A stretch of 64,000 bases of DNA from Sulfuricella sp. (GCA_023266195.1 JAHFRP010000001.1:248001-312000); one strand, 5' to 3'; shown: positions 27,462 through 36,116, counted from the stretch's first letter. Notes: generated by a model not told the origin, from the letters alone. Program-made: numbers and translations.

Positions 27462-27650
27462 ATGAACGAAGAAGAACTGAAAGCGCAGGTCAAAAAGCTC
27501 AACGCCCAGGCGACGCAGCTCAAAATGGACCTGCACGATTTATCCGAGGAGCTGCCGCTCGGCTGGGAAAAGATTCCCGAGCTGGCCGCCAAAACTTTTG
27601 AAGCCTACAAGGCGCTGACCGAAGCGCGTCTAAAACTCAAAGGAGCGTAA
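27462..27650 (+). CDS. small nif-associated protein (CCE_0567-like)
   Basis: A 62-residue helical protein, [20 protein letters not shown], then [20 protein letters not shown]. It resembles the CCE_0567-type metalloprotein family found between the NifX-associated gene and the ferredoxin gene in many diazotrophs, and the order here agrees. Start ATG 27462 is preceded by AAGGAG; a GTG at 27456 is an alternative. It ends 2 bp before fdxB. The role is unknown; a two-helix hairpin is expected. Confidence 0.85.
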   Translation: MNEEELKAQVKKLNAQATQLKMDLHDLSEELPLGWEKIPELAAKTFEAYKALTEARLKLKGA

Positions 27651-27652
27651 AA

Positions 27653-27958
27653 ATGTCGTTTGCAAGCGTAACGTTGCCCAACGGGCGGGTCTGGACGCCC
27701 AGGTTCGTGTCCGGGATCGACAAGGAAAAATGCATCGGCTGCGGCCGCTGCTTCAAGGTGTGCAGCCACGACGTGCTGCAGCTGATGGGTCTGGACGACG
27801 AGGGCGAACTGATCATGGTCGATCCCGACGACGATGACGACGGCGAATACGAGAAGAAAGTGATGACGGTGGCCAACGAAACCAACTGCATCGGCTGCGA
27901 GGCCTGCTCGAAGATTTGCCCGAAGAAATGCTACAGCCACGCGGCGATGGCGGCTTGA
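27653..27958 (+). CDS. fdxB: nif-specific ferredoxin III (FdxB)
   Basis: A 101-residue ferredoxin with two 4Fe-4S sites. The first is Cys27, 30, 33, 37 ([15 protein letters not shown]) and the second Cys79, 82, 85, 89 ([16 protein letters not shown]). An acidic stretch [13 protein letters not shown] separates them, as is typical of nif-linked ferredoxin III. It probably supplies electrons for nitrogenase or cofactor assembly. Lies 2 bp after the preceding gene, so it is coupled to nifE-N-X expression. Confidence 0.95.
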   Translation: MSFASVTLPNGRVWTPRFVSGIDKEKCIGCGRCFKVCSHDVLQLMGLDDEGELIMVDPDDDDDGEYEKKVMTVANETNCIGCEACSKICPKKCYSHAAMAA

Positions 27959-27964
27959 TCGACT

Positions 27965-28043
27965 GATGTAGGGTGCAATAAGCGCAGCGCATTGCACCAC
28001 TTCCGCCAAATCGGTGCAATGCCCGTTGGTTATTGCACCCTAC
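27965..28043. repeat. GTAGGGTGCAATAAGCG palindrome between fdxB and the next small gene (family I)
   Basis: Arms GTAGGGTGCAATAAGCGCAG and TTGGTTATTGCACCCTAC, with inner arms GCATTGCACC and GGTGCAATGC. Same end design (GTAGG...CCTAC) as families A, B, C and G. Confidence 0.82.
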
Positions 28044-28079
28044 GGCTTTTTGATTTGTTTTACGATAAGGAAGCCGCAA

Positions 28080-28253
28080 ATGGACGAAACCATCGGTTAC
28101 ATCAACTTCGCCAGTGCCGAGGATGTGGCGCTGAACGCACTCAAATTCGCCCGCGATCCGGCGAGCCATGCCAAGCTGATCCAGCTGGTCTACGAGCTGA
28201 TGAAACAGCCGGAGCCGGGCAAGGCCGAGGTCGAGCAATTGCTGGGGCGGTAG
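28080..28253 (+). CDS. small nif-operon protein, unrecognised
   Basis: A 57-residue protein, MDETIGYINFASAEDVALNA ... LIQLVYELMKQPEPGKAEVE. The ATG at 28080 is preceded by GGAAG. Start is chosen because the longer frame from 28014 translates the palindrome. It has no Cys or His cluster and is probably a small helical protein. It lies 4 bp before nifQ, so it is very likely a real co-expressed gene; similar short genes sit beside nifQ or fdxB in other diazotrophs, but I cannot name the family. Confidence 0.7.
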   Translation: MDETIGYINFASAEDVALNALKFARDPASHAKLIQLVYELMKQPEPGKAEVEQLLGR

Positions 28254-28257
28254 ACAA

Positions 28258-28809
28258 ATGGGCGCGCTGCAAAGCAAGCTGATGCTCGCCGCACATGACC
28301 CGGCCGACCTGGTCACCCGCGCTTTCGCCGGCGCGCTGGAAACCTCGTGGGGCGCGCTGCCCATGGCGCGTCCGCTGGGCCTGGACAGAGTTTCGTTCCA
28401 GGCGCTGCTGATGCGCTACTTCCCGGCCGCGAACGATCTGTCGGCGCTGGCCGAAACCGCGCCCGCCGGCTGCGAGGCTCTGCGCGCAGACGAGTACGAC
28501 GACTTGCTGCAACTTTTGCTCGATCACCGCGGCGACGCGGGCGACGAAACCCGCTGGTTGGCCGGCGCGGTGGCTGCGGCCTGTCTCGGCGGCAACCATT
28601 TGTGGCAGGATCTGGGGCTGGCCAATCGGGCCGAACTCACGGACCTGATGAAAACCCGCTTTCCCGCGCTTTACGCCCGCAACAGCGGCAACATGAAGTG
28701 GAAGAAGTTTTTCTACAAACAGCTGTGCGGCCGCGCCGGCATCAATGCCTGCCGCGCGCCGAGCTGCCAGGTGTGCGCCGATCATGCGGTTTGTTTCGGG
28801 CCGGAATGA
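28258..28809 (+). CDS. nifQ: nitrogen fixation protein NifQ
   Basis: A 183-residue protein with the diagnostic C-terminal cysteine cluster Cys165, Cys170, Cys173 and Cys179 (CRAPSCQVCADHAVC), the C-x4-C-x2-C-x5-C motif of NifQ. The helical N-terminal part includes WLAGAVAAACLGGNHLWQDLGL. NifQ carries an Fe-S-Mo cluster and gives molybdenum to NifEN, linking the ModABC importer to cofactor synthesis. Likely the last gene of the nifE operon, since a family C palindrome and an opposite-strand gene follow. Confidence 0.96.
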   Translation: MGALQSKLMLAAHDPADLVTRAFAGALETSWGALPMARPLGLDRVSFQALLMRYFPAANDLSALAETAPAGCEALRADEYDDLLQLLLDHRGDAGDETRWLAGAVAAACLGGNHLWQDLGLANRAELTDLMKTRFPALYARNSGNMKWKKFFYKQLCGRAGINACRAPSCQVCADHAVCFGPE

Positions 28810-28812
28810 CGG

Positions 28813-28889
28813 GTAGGTCGGTTCAAGCGCAGCGGAACCGACATGCCGCGAGCGAAATCGTCGGTTCCGCTGCGCTTGAACCGACCTAC
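28813..28889. repeat. intergenic palindrome, family C (copy 2)
   Basis: GTAGGTCGGTTCAAGCGCAG ... reverse complement, 3 bp after the nifQ stop. It probably also forms the 3' end of the nifE-nifQ transcript. Confidence 0.88.
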
Positions 28890-28961
28890 ATGTGTCTCGT
28901 TTCAGCAGGGGTAGATGCGGTTCACCAAGCTCACCGCATCCCACCCGGGAGGCGCCTCGGT

Positions 28962-30128
28962 TCAGCTAGGCACCAGCGGAAAAACCCGCAGATCCGTGAC
29001 GATGCCGCCTTCCGCCGGGGTTCTGGTCAGCCGTTCCAGCTCCGGCGGTGTCAGCGGTTTTATCCTGGCCCGATCGCGCGATCGGCTGAAAACCCCGTTC
29101 CGCCACTGGAACACTTCGTCCAGCTTCTCCTTGAAGGTGTAGGAGTGCCCGTTGTCGTTGTAGTAATCGTCGAATCTGCCGCGGCCCAGGTAGATCGCGT
29201 TGGACCCCTCATACCCGGTTTTCTTGCGGGTGACCGGGTCGGTATTGAGGAAATACATCCAGTCGCCGGGGACGAAATTCTTCGGCGCGACGCCGTAGCG
29301 GATAGTCAGAATCTTTCCGGGGCGCCCGCGCTCCTTGGGGTCGAAATCCGTCTCGAAGTCCCACATTTTCCCCGGTTCGATGCCGACCAGGGGCTCGCGG
29401 TCGGCCAGGAGACGATCTTCCACCTGCTTCGTTTGCGCCCGATCGCGCTTGATGCGGCGAAAATAATCCAGTACGCCCTGGAGCATGGCGAGTTTGGTTG
29501 CTGTGTAGCAGCCGATCGAATATTTGTCCTGGCGCAGGAAAACGTCGGCCACGGCGACATGCAGCGGAACTCCGCGCCGGGGCGTGCCGCGTTTCCAGTA
29601 CTTCTTGTTCCATGTCGCCGAATTTCCGTCCGGCCAGCCCCACTCCAGGTTTTCCGCCCATGCCACGATATTTTGTCGGATGCCGACATGGTCCTTGAGC
29701 ACTTCGATATCGCAATCGGCACCCTTGAATTCCGTCAGGCGGCCGTGTTGAAGCAGCGCCAGCAGGATTTCCTTCTTCGATACGGTGCTGACTTTGCGGG
29801 TTTTTCCGTTTGGCGCGGGGAGGAGGTATGCGATATGTTCCCGGATTCCCAATTCGGGCCGGTCTTTGAGGTCGAGGGTGTTGGTGTCTTCCCGCGGCGT
29901 GTTCAGGGTGTAGACCAGGGTATTCGCTGCCCGAACCGCTTTCTTGACCACCCAGGCGGAGTCGATGTCGAGCGACGCGAGGTACGGCTCCATCCCGACC
30001 TCGATTTTTTCGAGTTGGCTTGGCGGGCAGGCAAAGCGAATGCCCTCGTCGCCCGGCGCATCGGCGCCGGCTGCGGCGGGCATGCCCAGAAGCATAACGG
30101 CTGCAAGCAGCCATATTCGCCAACCCAC
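28962..30128 (-). CDS. secreted protein resembling Bacillus-type (Tgl) transglutaminase
   Basis: A 388-residue exported protein. The GTG at 30128 follows GGGGGA and gives a clean signal peptide (MGWRIWLLAAVMLLGMPAAA); a GTG at 30185 would add 19 polar residues. The second half resembles B. subtilis Tgl: a Cys in a helix start (KYSIGCYTATKLAML, Cys207, compare ECATAIVIIYY), then VPGDWMYFLNTDP (288-299, compare LGDCLYFKNPEFDP), GSNAIYLGRGRF, and a His in DNGHSYTF (His328). This is the Cys...His spacing of the NlpC/papain-like fold. If correct, it would crosslink or modify protein or peptidoglycan in the periplasm. The similarity is from memory of the family and not from a search, so an unrelated secreted protein is possible. 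Confidence 0.55.
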   Translation of the reverse strand: MGWRIWLLAAVMLLGMPAAAGADAPGDEGIRFACPPSQLEKIEVGMEPYLASLDIDSAWVVKKAVRAANTLVYTLNTPREDTNTLDLKDRPELGIREHIAYLLPAPNGKTRKVSTVSKKEILLALLQHGRLTEFKGADCDIEVLKDHVGIRQNIVAWAENLEWGWPDGNSATWNKKYWKRGTPRRGVPLHVAVADVFLRQDKYSIGCYTATKLAMLQGVLDYFRRIKRDRAQTKQVEDRLLADREPLVGIEPGKMWDFETDFDPKERGRPGKILTIRYGVAPKNFVPGDWMYFLNTDPVTRKKTGYEGSNAIYLGRGRFDDYYNDNGHSYTFKEKLDEVFQWRNGVFSRSRDRARIKPLTPPELERLTRTPAEGGIVTDLRVFPLVPS

Positions 30129-30243
30129 GATATTCGTCCCCCGTCGATCCCGATCAATTTCACTATAGGGTATCTGGCGGGCCACCTTGGCGAGGGGTGC
30201 GCAAGGAGGAGGGGAGCCTTGTGGGCCCGGCTTAAGCCGTGCA

Positions 30244-30314
30244 TGTCGGGCACCCCGTGCCCGACGATTTGATGACGGTGGCGGGATTTGTCGGGCACGG
30301 GGTGCCCGACCTAC
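30244..30314. repeat. REP pair, family B (copy 5)
   Basis: GTCGGGCACCCCGTGCCCGA and TCGGGCACGGGGTGCCCGAC, ending CCTAC 1 bp before the stop codon of the downstream-strand lipoprotein gene at 30315. Confidence 0.85.
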
Positions 30315-31376
30315 TTAGCCGGGAGGCACTGCCGGCGGCATCAGCAGGAGCCTGCCCAGCGCCTCCGTCCGCTCGGCCTTGGGCAGATGCGCGAGCGCCT
30401 CCACGCGCCGGTAGAAGCGCGGCAGGTCATGGTCTTCCTGTTCGAGCAGGGCTTCGAAGGCCGGGGCCAGCCGCGTGTACAGGGCCAGCGCGGCGATCCT
30501 GGCGTTGTTGAAATCCGGGTCGAACCACTTGTCGTAGCCGGCGTCGCCGCCCCAGGCGGCTTTCAGGGCGGCATAATCCCGCGCCATCTCCGCCAGGGTT
30601 TCCCGCTTGGCGCGCCGTTTTTCCTCGTCCGGCAGCGGCGCGGCATACAGCGCGCGCAGTTTGTCGCGATAGGTTTCCACCAGCCGCAGGAACTCCACCT
30701 TGCGCTGCCGGCGCGCGGCGAATGCCCCCTGCTGTGCGGGATCGACGTTGCGGGCGAGCCAGCGTCGCAGCCCTTCGCTCTCGACCGCGGCGGCGAAGGA
30801 TTCGTTGAATACCGTGTCGTCCTTGACGTACAAGCGCTGGTGGGCCAGTTCGTGGAAGACGGTGCGGGCGACCTCGGCGTTGCCCAGGCGCAGGAAGGTG
30901 TTGAGCACCGGGTCGTCGAACAGGCCGAGGGTGGAATAGGCGGTGATGCCGCCGACGAAGGTGTCGAGGCCCTGGCGCCGGAGCTCGTCGGCATAGCGGT
31001 CGGCGTCGGCGCGGTCGTAGTAGCCGCGGTAATTGACGCAGCCGACGAACGGCATGCACCATTTTTCCGGCTCGACCGAGAACTCCGGCGCGGCGAATAC
31101 GTTCCACACCACGTAGGGCCGCCCGAGATCGGCATAGGCGCGGTAGCTGTTGTTGTCGGGCAGGGCGAGTTCGCGGCTGGCGAATTCGCGGATGGCAGAG
31201 ACTTCCTCCAGTTTCCGCTTGAGGTCGGGATCGGTGGAAGGGGCTTGCAGCAAGTCCCCGATCGGGTGGGCGGTGTTCATCACGCGCAGGTGGCCGCCGA
31301 CCGCCTGGGAATAATAGGCGAGATTGGCGCAGCCGGCCAGGAGCAGGGCCGAGGCAACGACGAGCGCTTTAATCAT
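30315..31376 (-). CDS. lipoprotein zinc aminopeptidase (predicted)
   Basis: A 353-residue lipoprotein: the lipobox LLAGC puts the lipidated residue at Cys16. The zinc-protease motif HELAH is at residues 175-179 (TVFHELAHQRLYVKDD), followed by FNESFAAAVESEG, whose glutamates are the probable further ligand. This is the pattern of the COG4324 predicted aminopeptidase family. It should act in the periplasm, anchored to a membrane. Its start codon overlaps the end of the next upstream gene (alpha/beta hydrolase) by 8 bp, so they form an operon with the DUF2789 gene. Confidence 0.85.
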   Translation of the reverse strand: MIKALVVASALLLAGCANLAYYSQAVGGHLRVMNTAHPIGDLLQAPSTDPDLKRKLEEVSAIREFASRELALPDNNSYRAYADLGRPYVVWNVFAAPEFSVEPEKWCMPFVGCVNYRGYYDRADADRYADELRRQGLDTFVGGITAYSTLGLFDDPVLNTFLRLGNAEVARTVFHELAHQRLYVKDDTVFNESFAAAVESEGLRRWLARNVDPAQQGAFAARRQRKVEFLRLVETYRDKLRALYAAPLPDEEKRRAKRETLAEMARDYAALKAAWGGDAGYDKWFDPDFNNARIAALALYTRLAPAFEALLEQEDHDLPRFYRRVEALAHLPKAERTEALGRLLLMPPAVPPG

Positions 31377-32022
31377 GAACGAAACCGCCGGTGCGAAGAA
31401 ATGCGGCGACCTGGTCGGCGCAGGCCCGCGACACCAGCATTTCTGAATGGCTGACGCCGAGGGTGACGAAATCCCCCGCTTCGGGCAGGCGGGTTTCCGC
31501 CACGGCGACTACGCCGTCGTTGGGGCGCGGCAACCCCGGAATCAGGCGGCCGAGGCCCAGGCTGCGGCTGCCGGCGATGACGCCGATCTTGGTCGACGCG
31601 GGCAGCCGGGGGCGGGGCAGGGCGAGCCAGTCCTTCAGCGAACGGCCGAGCAGCGCCGAAAGTCCGGGGATATGAGCCAGGACCGAGGCACAATGGCAGC
31701 CCGCGGCAGGCGATCCCATCAGCACGGCCCGGCGCAGGCGAAGGTCGGCATGCCGCGCCAGCACGGTCAAGACCACCAGTCCGCCCAGGCTATGGCCGAC
31801 CAGGTGGATGCGGGCGCCGGCGGTGCCGGACACGAACTGGGCCAGCGCCTGTGCGTTCCGCGCCAAGCTGCCGCGCATGGACGGGTAGGAGAACAAGCGC
31901 ACGGCGAATCCGCGCCGGATCAGCCGGTAGCGCAGGGGCAATAATACGAAGGGCGGCATCCACAGTCCGTGGACCAGGATGACGGTGTCTTTCGCCTGCG
32001 CCAAATCCCGTTCATCGGACAT
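31369..32022 (-). CDS. alpha/beta hydrolase (lipase-like)
   Basis: A 217-residue alpha/beta-hydrolase. The oxyanion strand VILVHGLWMPP (14-24) and the nucleophile elbow GHSLGG with Ser78 are clear; the late GVSHSEMLVS supplies a candidate catalytic His. No signal peptide. Substrate unknown. It overlaps the DUF2789 gene upstream and the lipoprotein gene downstream, a tight three-gene operon. Confidence 0.87.
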   Translation of the reverse strand: MSDERDLAQAKDTVILVHGLWMPPFVLLPLRYRLIRRGFAVRLFSYPSMRGSLARNAQALAQFVSGTAGARIHLVGHSLGGLVVLTVLARHADLRLRRAVLMGSPAAGCHCASVLAHIPGLSALLGRSLKDWLALPRPRLPASTKIGVIAGSRSLGLGRLIPGLPRPNDGVVAVAETRLPEAGDFVTLGVSHSEMLVSRACADQVAAFLRTGGFVHD

Positions 32023-32245
32023 GCAGTTGCGCGTTCAGTTCGTCGACCACCTCGGCCCAATCTGCGTCCTCCAGGATTTCATCGTGCAGGAAAGCGGCTT
32101 GCGCCGGCGTCCAGAACGGCGCCTCGTGCAGGGCGCTGGTCGCCAGGGGCCGGTGGGTCTCGATGAAATGTTCGATGGCCGCCTGATCCGACGGCAAGCC
32201 GAGCTGGGCGAACAGATTCGTCATGCGGTGTATCGGCGTTTCCAC
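32012..32245 (-). CDS. DUF2789 family protein
   Basis: A 77-residue protein, METPIHRMTNLFAQLGLPSD ... FWTPAQAAFLHDEILEDADW. This is the DUF2789 pattern: a small helical protein common in proteobacteria and of unknown function. It starts the operon with the hydrolase and the lipoprotein peptidase. Overlaps the next gene by 11 bp. Confidence 0.88.
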   Translation of the reverse strand: METPIHRMTNLFAQLGLPSDQAAIEHFIETHRPLATSALHEAPFWTPAQAAFLHDEILEDADWAEVVDELNAQLHVR

Positions 32246-32321
32246 GATTTACCTCCTTAGTGCCTCTTAGCCTCATTTTAGCTTGGAAGGGCGGCGCCGA
32301 AGTTCGGCCCGGGCCGGTTGG

Positions 32322-33020
32322 CTATTCGCGGTAATCGTCGGCCAGGACTTTCGGCGCGCGGTCGATCCGGTACAGGACGGCGATCAGCAGCAAGGTGGCG
32401 ATCACCATGAAGTGGGGGCCGAACAGCCAGAACACCAGCGGCACCGACAAATAATAGGCGCGCATCCCGATGTAATAGTAGTTGCCGCCGCGGTTCAGGT
32501 GCAAGGCGACATGCCGGGGCGAAATGACTTTGTGGTCGAGGCTGTACGGGACATTGATCATGTAGCCGACATGATTGTAGATGCGCACCGCCATGGAAAA
32601 GCTGAAAAACGCCACGAAGAAATCGAGCAGCAACAGCAGCAGTTTGACCAGCCAGAGCTGGGTGTGTTTGGCGCCGTAGGCATTCAACACGTGCCAGGTG
32701 CTTTCGAGATTGTTGCTTTGTCCGCTCAGCGTGAGCACGCCCATGATGAGCAGGACGGCGGTGGAGGCGAGGAACGTCGCCGCCATGGTGGAATTGCGCA
32801 ACGTCTGCACCGGAATCACGTCCGGCTTTCCGGCTTTCATCATGACTTCCACCCAGACCGTCCGCGCCAGGATGTTGACTGCCTGCACCGTATAGGTCGG
32901 GTTCTTGCTGACTTTGTATCTCAGATAGGCGTGGTACAGGGCGAGCAGGGACAGGCTCAGGATAAAGCTGAAAAAATCGTTGCTGAACTCATTTGCCAGC
33001 CAGGAAAAAGCGTCGTTCAT
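32322..33020 (-). CDS. DUF599 family membrane protein
   Basis: A 232-residue inner-membrane protein with about four hydrophobic segments (FSFILSLSLLALYHAYL, ATFLASTAVLLIMGVLTL, LLLLLLDFFVAFFSFSMAV, LVFWLFGPHFMVIATLLLIA). The loop RNSTMAATFLASTAVLLIMG and the HRKVI-like FSFSMAVRIYNHVGYMI fit the DUF599 family. Start is ATG 33020; the longer frame translates a family D hairpin. Function unknown. Confidence 0.85.
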   Translation of the reverse strand: MNDAFSWLANEFSNDFFSFILSLSLLALYHAYLRYKVSKNPTYTVQAVNILARTVWVEVMMKAGKPDVIPVQTLRNSTMAATFLASTAVLLIMGVLTLSGQSNNLESTWHVLNAYGAKHTQLWLVKLLLLLLDFFVAFFSFSMAVRIYNHVGYMINVPYSLDHKVISPRHVALHLNRGGNYYYIGMRAYYLSVPLVFWLFGPHFMVIATLLLIAVLYRIDRAPKVLADDYRE

Positions 33021-33054
33021 GGTTTTTGGTCTTTGTATTGAGAATTGAGATAGC

Positions 33055-33108
33055 ACTTTGTCAGACTTGGCTGACGGTAATGTTCCCCCTTTTTCAAAGG
33101 GGGAAGAC
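33055..33108. repeat. family D hairpin with conserved flank
   Basis: ACTTTGTCAGACTTGGCTGA followed by CCCCCTTTTTCAAAGGGGG. The same flank and hairpin occur in inverted orientation at 37730-37780. Confidence 0.75.
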
Positions 33109-33165
33109 AATTTTATAACATCATGAAATATCGGCGTTTATTGGCGGCTAAATAAGTTTTTAAGG

Positions 33166-34311
33166 TTAAATCTTCGCCCGGACGATATTCCACCAGTGGC
33201 GCAGCCAGCCCGCTTTTTCCGCCGGCTGCATCGCCACCAGGGGCACGCGGGCGACTTCCCGGCTGCCGTCGCTCAGGATCAGCGTGCCGACGGCTTGGCC
33301 GCGCGTCAGCGGTAGGGAGAGCTGTGCCGGCAGGCTCAGGCTCGGCTTGAGCTGGGCGCCGCCGCCGATGGGCACGGTGATCCAGACGTCGCCGGCGGGG
33401 CCGAGCGGCACCTGGGCGGGATTCGCCCAGTTGTCGCGCGCCGTGCCGACCACCTGGCCGGCCTTGTATACGCGCCGTGTTTCGAAAAAGCGGTAGCCGT
33501 AATCCAGCAGGGCCTCGGCCGCCTTGGCGCTGCCGTTGCGCGTGGAGGCGCCGAGCACCACCGCGACCAGCCGGCGGCCGTTGCGCGTCGCCGTGGCGTC
33601 GAGGCAGTAGCCGGCTTCGTCGGTGTGGCCGGTTTTCATTCCGGTCACCGACGAATCGGTGAACACCAGCGGGTTCCAGTTGCGCTGTGTGACCCGGTTG
33701 TAGGTGAAGGTCTGCTCGCCGAAATAGTGCAGGTATTGAGGATACGCGCGAATGATGGCCTCGGTCAGGATGCCGATGTCCCGCGCGCTGACCAAGTGGA
33801 TCGGCGTGGGCAGCCCGTCCACATTGTCGAAGTGGCTGCGGGTCATGCCCAGTTGGCGCGCCGCGGCGTTCATCATCTGCACGAAGCTGCCGGTGTTGCC
33901 GGCGATGGCCTCGGCCAGCGCCACCGCCGCATCGTTGCCGGAGACGATCACCATGCCGCGGATCATCTGTTCCACCGTCACCGGCAGGTTGGGTTCGAGG
34001 AACATGGTCGAGCCGCCCGCTTTCCACGCCGCCACGCTGACCGGGGGCGTCTGGTCGAGCTTGATGCTGCCGTGCGCCAGAGCCTGGAAGGTCAGGTAGG
34101 CCGTCATCAGTTTGGTGAGACTGGCCGGGGGCGCCGGCTGATCCGGGCTGCGCGCGGCCAGGGTCTGGCCGGAAGCCGGGTCGATCAGCACATAACTGCG
34201 CGCGTCCACATTGGGCGCATCGGGGATGGCCGGCATGGGCTCGGCCTGGATAGTCCCATCGCACAGGGCGACGAGCAGCAACGCGCACAGCGCGCGCGAC
34301 GGAATCGGCAT
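33166..34311 (-). CDS. dacC: D-alanyl-D-alanine carboxypeptidase (PBP5/6 type)
   Basis: A 381-residue penicillin-binding protein with signal peptide (MPIPSRALCALLLVALCDGT), from ATG 34311. The three active-site motifs are present: SLTK (Ser64, Lys67, in PPASLTKLM), SGN (VSGNDAAVAL) and KTG (GMKTGHTDEAGYC). The C-terminal end (GWLRHWWNIVRAKI) is an amphipathic membrane anchor, as in DacA/DacC. It trims the terminal D-Ala from peptidoglycan pentapeptides. The symbol dacC is by family; dacA would be equally defensible. Confidence 0.93.
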   Translation of the reverse strand: MPIPSRALCALLLVALCDGTIQAEPMPAIPDAPNVDARSYVLIDPASGQTLAARSPDQPAPPASLTKLMTAYLTFQALAHGSIKLDQTPPVSVAAWKAGGSTMFLEPNLPVTVEQMIRGMVIVSGNDAAVALAEAIAGNTGSFVQMMNAAARQLGMTRSHFDNVDGLPTPIHLVSARDIGILTEAIIRAYPQYLHYFGEQTFTYNRVTQRNWNPLVFTDSSVTGMKTGHTDEAGYCLDATATRNGRRLVAVVLGASTRNGSAKAAEALLDYGYRFFETRRVYKAGQVVGTARDNWANPAQVPLGPAGDVWITVPIGGGAQLKPSLSLPAQLSLPLTRGQAVGTLILSDGSREVARVPLVAMQPAEKAGWLRHWWNIVRAKI

Positions 34312-34549
34312 GGATAACTCCTTGGAATCTGGGGAATCGGGCAACGCGCCGGCGGCGCGTGGCGTGCGGTCGCTGGGTGTGATGGCGCTGCCGGGGAAAA
34401 GTTCCCGGACGGTGGCAGGAAGAGGAGATACGACTATGTAAGGTTAATCGGGCGATTGCACTCCCCGGCGGGCGAGCTTCTCGCGCGGCAAGCTGCGCTC
34501 CTGCGCGGCGCGCATTTTCATCGTCAGGGGCGGCAATTCGCCATGACCG

Positions 34550-34665
34550 TCAGGGAAGCGCTGACTTACTCCGATTTCGCCATTCCCGCGCAGGCGGAAA
34601 TCCAATGTCGATTAAGGCCCCTGGATTCCGGGTCAAGCTCGGAATGCCGACATTTTATGGCCGAA
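34550..34665. repeat. IS5-end-like fragment plus dispersed palindrome
   Basis: GGGAAGCGCTGACTTACTCC resembles the terminal repeat of the IS5-family element at 42814-44003; it is followed by TTTCGCCATTCCCGCGCAGG and an ATTCCGGGTCAAGCTCGGAA palindrome. A similar piece is at 54109-54150. Rest of the dacC-nifV gap before the NifA site shows nothing else. Confidence 0.5.
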
Positions 34666-34792
34666 TCAACAACGATCGGCCATTCCATGATTCGCGGTTC
34701 TATGCGCATGCCTGCATGATGAAAACAACCCGAAAAATATCGTTGGCAGCAAACGGAGTATCTGCAGGCAGCCAGTGCTTCTTCGTTCTTCT

Positions 34793-34808
34793 TGTCGCTA
34801 ACCCGACA
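34793..34808. promoter_or_regulatory. NifA upstream activator sequence for nifV
   Basis: TGT-N10-ACA (TGTCGCTAACCCGACA), perfect consensus, 96 bp upstream of the -24 element. Confidence 0.85.
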
Positions 34809-34904
34809 AACCGTCTTTAAATGTCGGTTTTCAGACGCCGGAGTTTTTCGGAAGCTAAATTCGTATCTATAGGAAAAATAAACAATAACTTATTTGTGCG
34901 CCGG

Positions 34905-34920
34905 TGGCACGCGGCTTGCG
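34905..34920 (+). promoter_or_regulatory. sigma-54 promoter of nifV
   Basis: TGGCACGCGGCTTGCG matches TGGCAC-N5-TTGC exactly, 44 bp before the nifV start codon. Confidence 0.93.
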
Positions 34921-34963
34921 TTATCCCATTCAGGCAAATTATTCCGAGCGGGATGGAGGCAGC

Positions 34964-36100
34964 ATGGTGACCGTTAACGACACGACTTTGCGCGACGGCG
35001 AGCAGACCGCCGGGGTGGCATTTTCCGCCGAGGAGAAGATCGCCATCGCCCAGGCGTTATCCGCCGCCGGTGTTCCCGAGCTGGAAATCGGCATCCCGGC
35101 GATGGGGGCGGAGGAGCGCGAGTCGATCCGCGCCATCGCGCGGCTGGGTCTGCTGGCGCGCTTCATGGTGTGGGGCCGCATGCAGGAGGACGACCTGAAA
35201 GCGGCGGCGCAGTGCCGGGTGGACATGGTCAACCTGTCGATCCCGGTGTCGGATCTGCAAATCGAACATAAGCTCAAGCGCGACCGCGAGTGGGTGCTGG
35301 GCGCCATCCGCCGGTTCGTGCCGGCCGCGCTGGATCTGGGCATGGAGGTGAGCGTCGGCGCCGAAGACGCGTCGCGCGCCGATCTCGATTTTCTGCTGAA
35401 AGCGGCGGAAACGGCCGAGCACGCCGGTGCGCGCCGCATCCGCTTCGCCGATACGCTGGGAGTGCTGGACCCGTTCGCCACTTATGAAGTCGTGCGCACG
35501 CTGCGGGTCACCGTGGACATGGAAGTGGAAATGCACGCCCACAACGACCTCGGCCTGGCCACCGCCAACACCCTGGCGGCGGTGAAGGCGGGGGCGACGC
35601 ACATCAATACCACCGTCAACGGCCTGGGCGAGCGCGCCGGCAACGCGCCGCTGGAAGAGGCGGTGATGGCGCTGCGCCATTTGCACGGCATCGAAAGCGG
35701 CATCGACAGCCATCGCTTCCCGGAGATTTCGCGGCTGGTGGCGCTGGCGTCCGGACGGCCGGTGCCGGCCAACAAGAGCATCGTCGGGGAGGGGGTGTTT
35801 ACCCATGAATCCGGCATCCACGTCGATGGCCTGATCAAGCATCCGTCCAATTACCAGAGTTTCGACCCCGAAGAAGTGGGGCGCAACCACCGCCTGGTGC
35901 TCGGCAAGCATTCGGGGTGCAGTTCGGTGATCCAGGCTTACGCGGATTTGGGAATTTTGCTCGACGAAATGCAGGCCGGCACGATCCTGGCGCGCATCCG
36001 CCGCTATGCCGGTTCGGTCAAGCACGCGCCCGGCGTCGAAGAACTGAAGCTGTTTTACCTGGAAACCGCGACGCGGCACCCAGCCCATTTTGAAGTCTGA
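34964..36100 (+). CDS. nifV: homocitrate synthase NifV
   Basis: A 378-residue enzyme of the homocitrate/isopropylmalate synthase family, from ATG 34964 behind GGAGG; a longer frame from 34904 overlaps the promoter. The N-terminal [20 protein letters not shown] carries the catalytic metal Asp and Arg, and [20 protein letters not shown] carries the HxH metal ligands. No LeuA regulatory C-terminal domain is present, which supports NifV. It condenses acetyl-CoA and 2-oxoglutarate to homocitrate, the organic ligand of FeMo-co. Own NifA/sigma-54 promoter, followed by nifW 16 bp later. Confidence 0.96.
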   Translation: MVTVNDTTLRDGEQTAGVAFSAEEKIAIAQALSAAGVPELEIGIPAMGAEERESIRAIARLGLLARFMVWGRMQEDDLKAAAQCRVDMVNLSIPVSDLQIEHKLKRDREWVLGAIRRFVPAALDLGMEVSVGAEDASRADLDFLLKAAETAEHAGARRIRFADTLGVLDPFATYEVVRTLRVTVDMEVEMHAHNDLGLATANTLAAVKAGATHINTTVNGLGERAGNAPLEEAVMALRHLHGIESGIDSHRFPEISRLVALASGRPVPANKSIVGEGVFTHESGIHVDGLIKHPSNYQSFDPEEVGRNHRLVLGKHSGCSSVIQAYADLGILLDEMQAGTILARIRRYAGSVKHAPGVEELKLFYLETATRHPAHFEV

Positions 36101-36116
36101 TCGCGGGAGAAACGAC

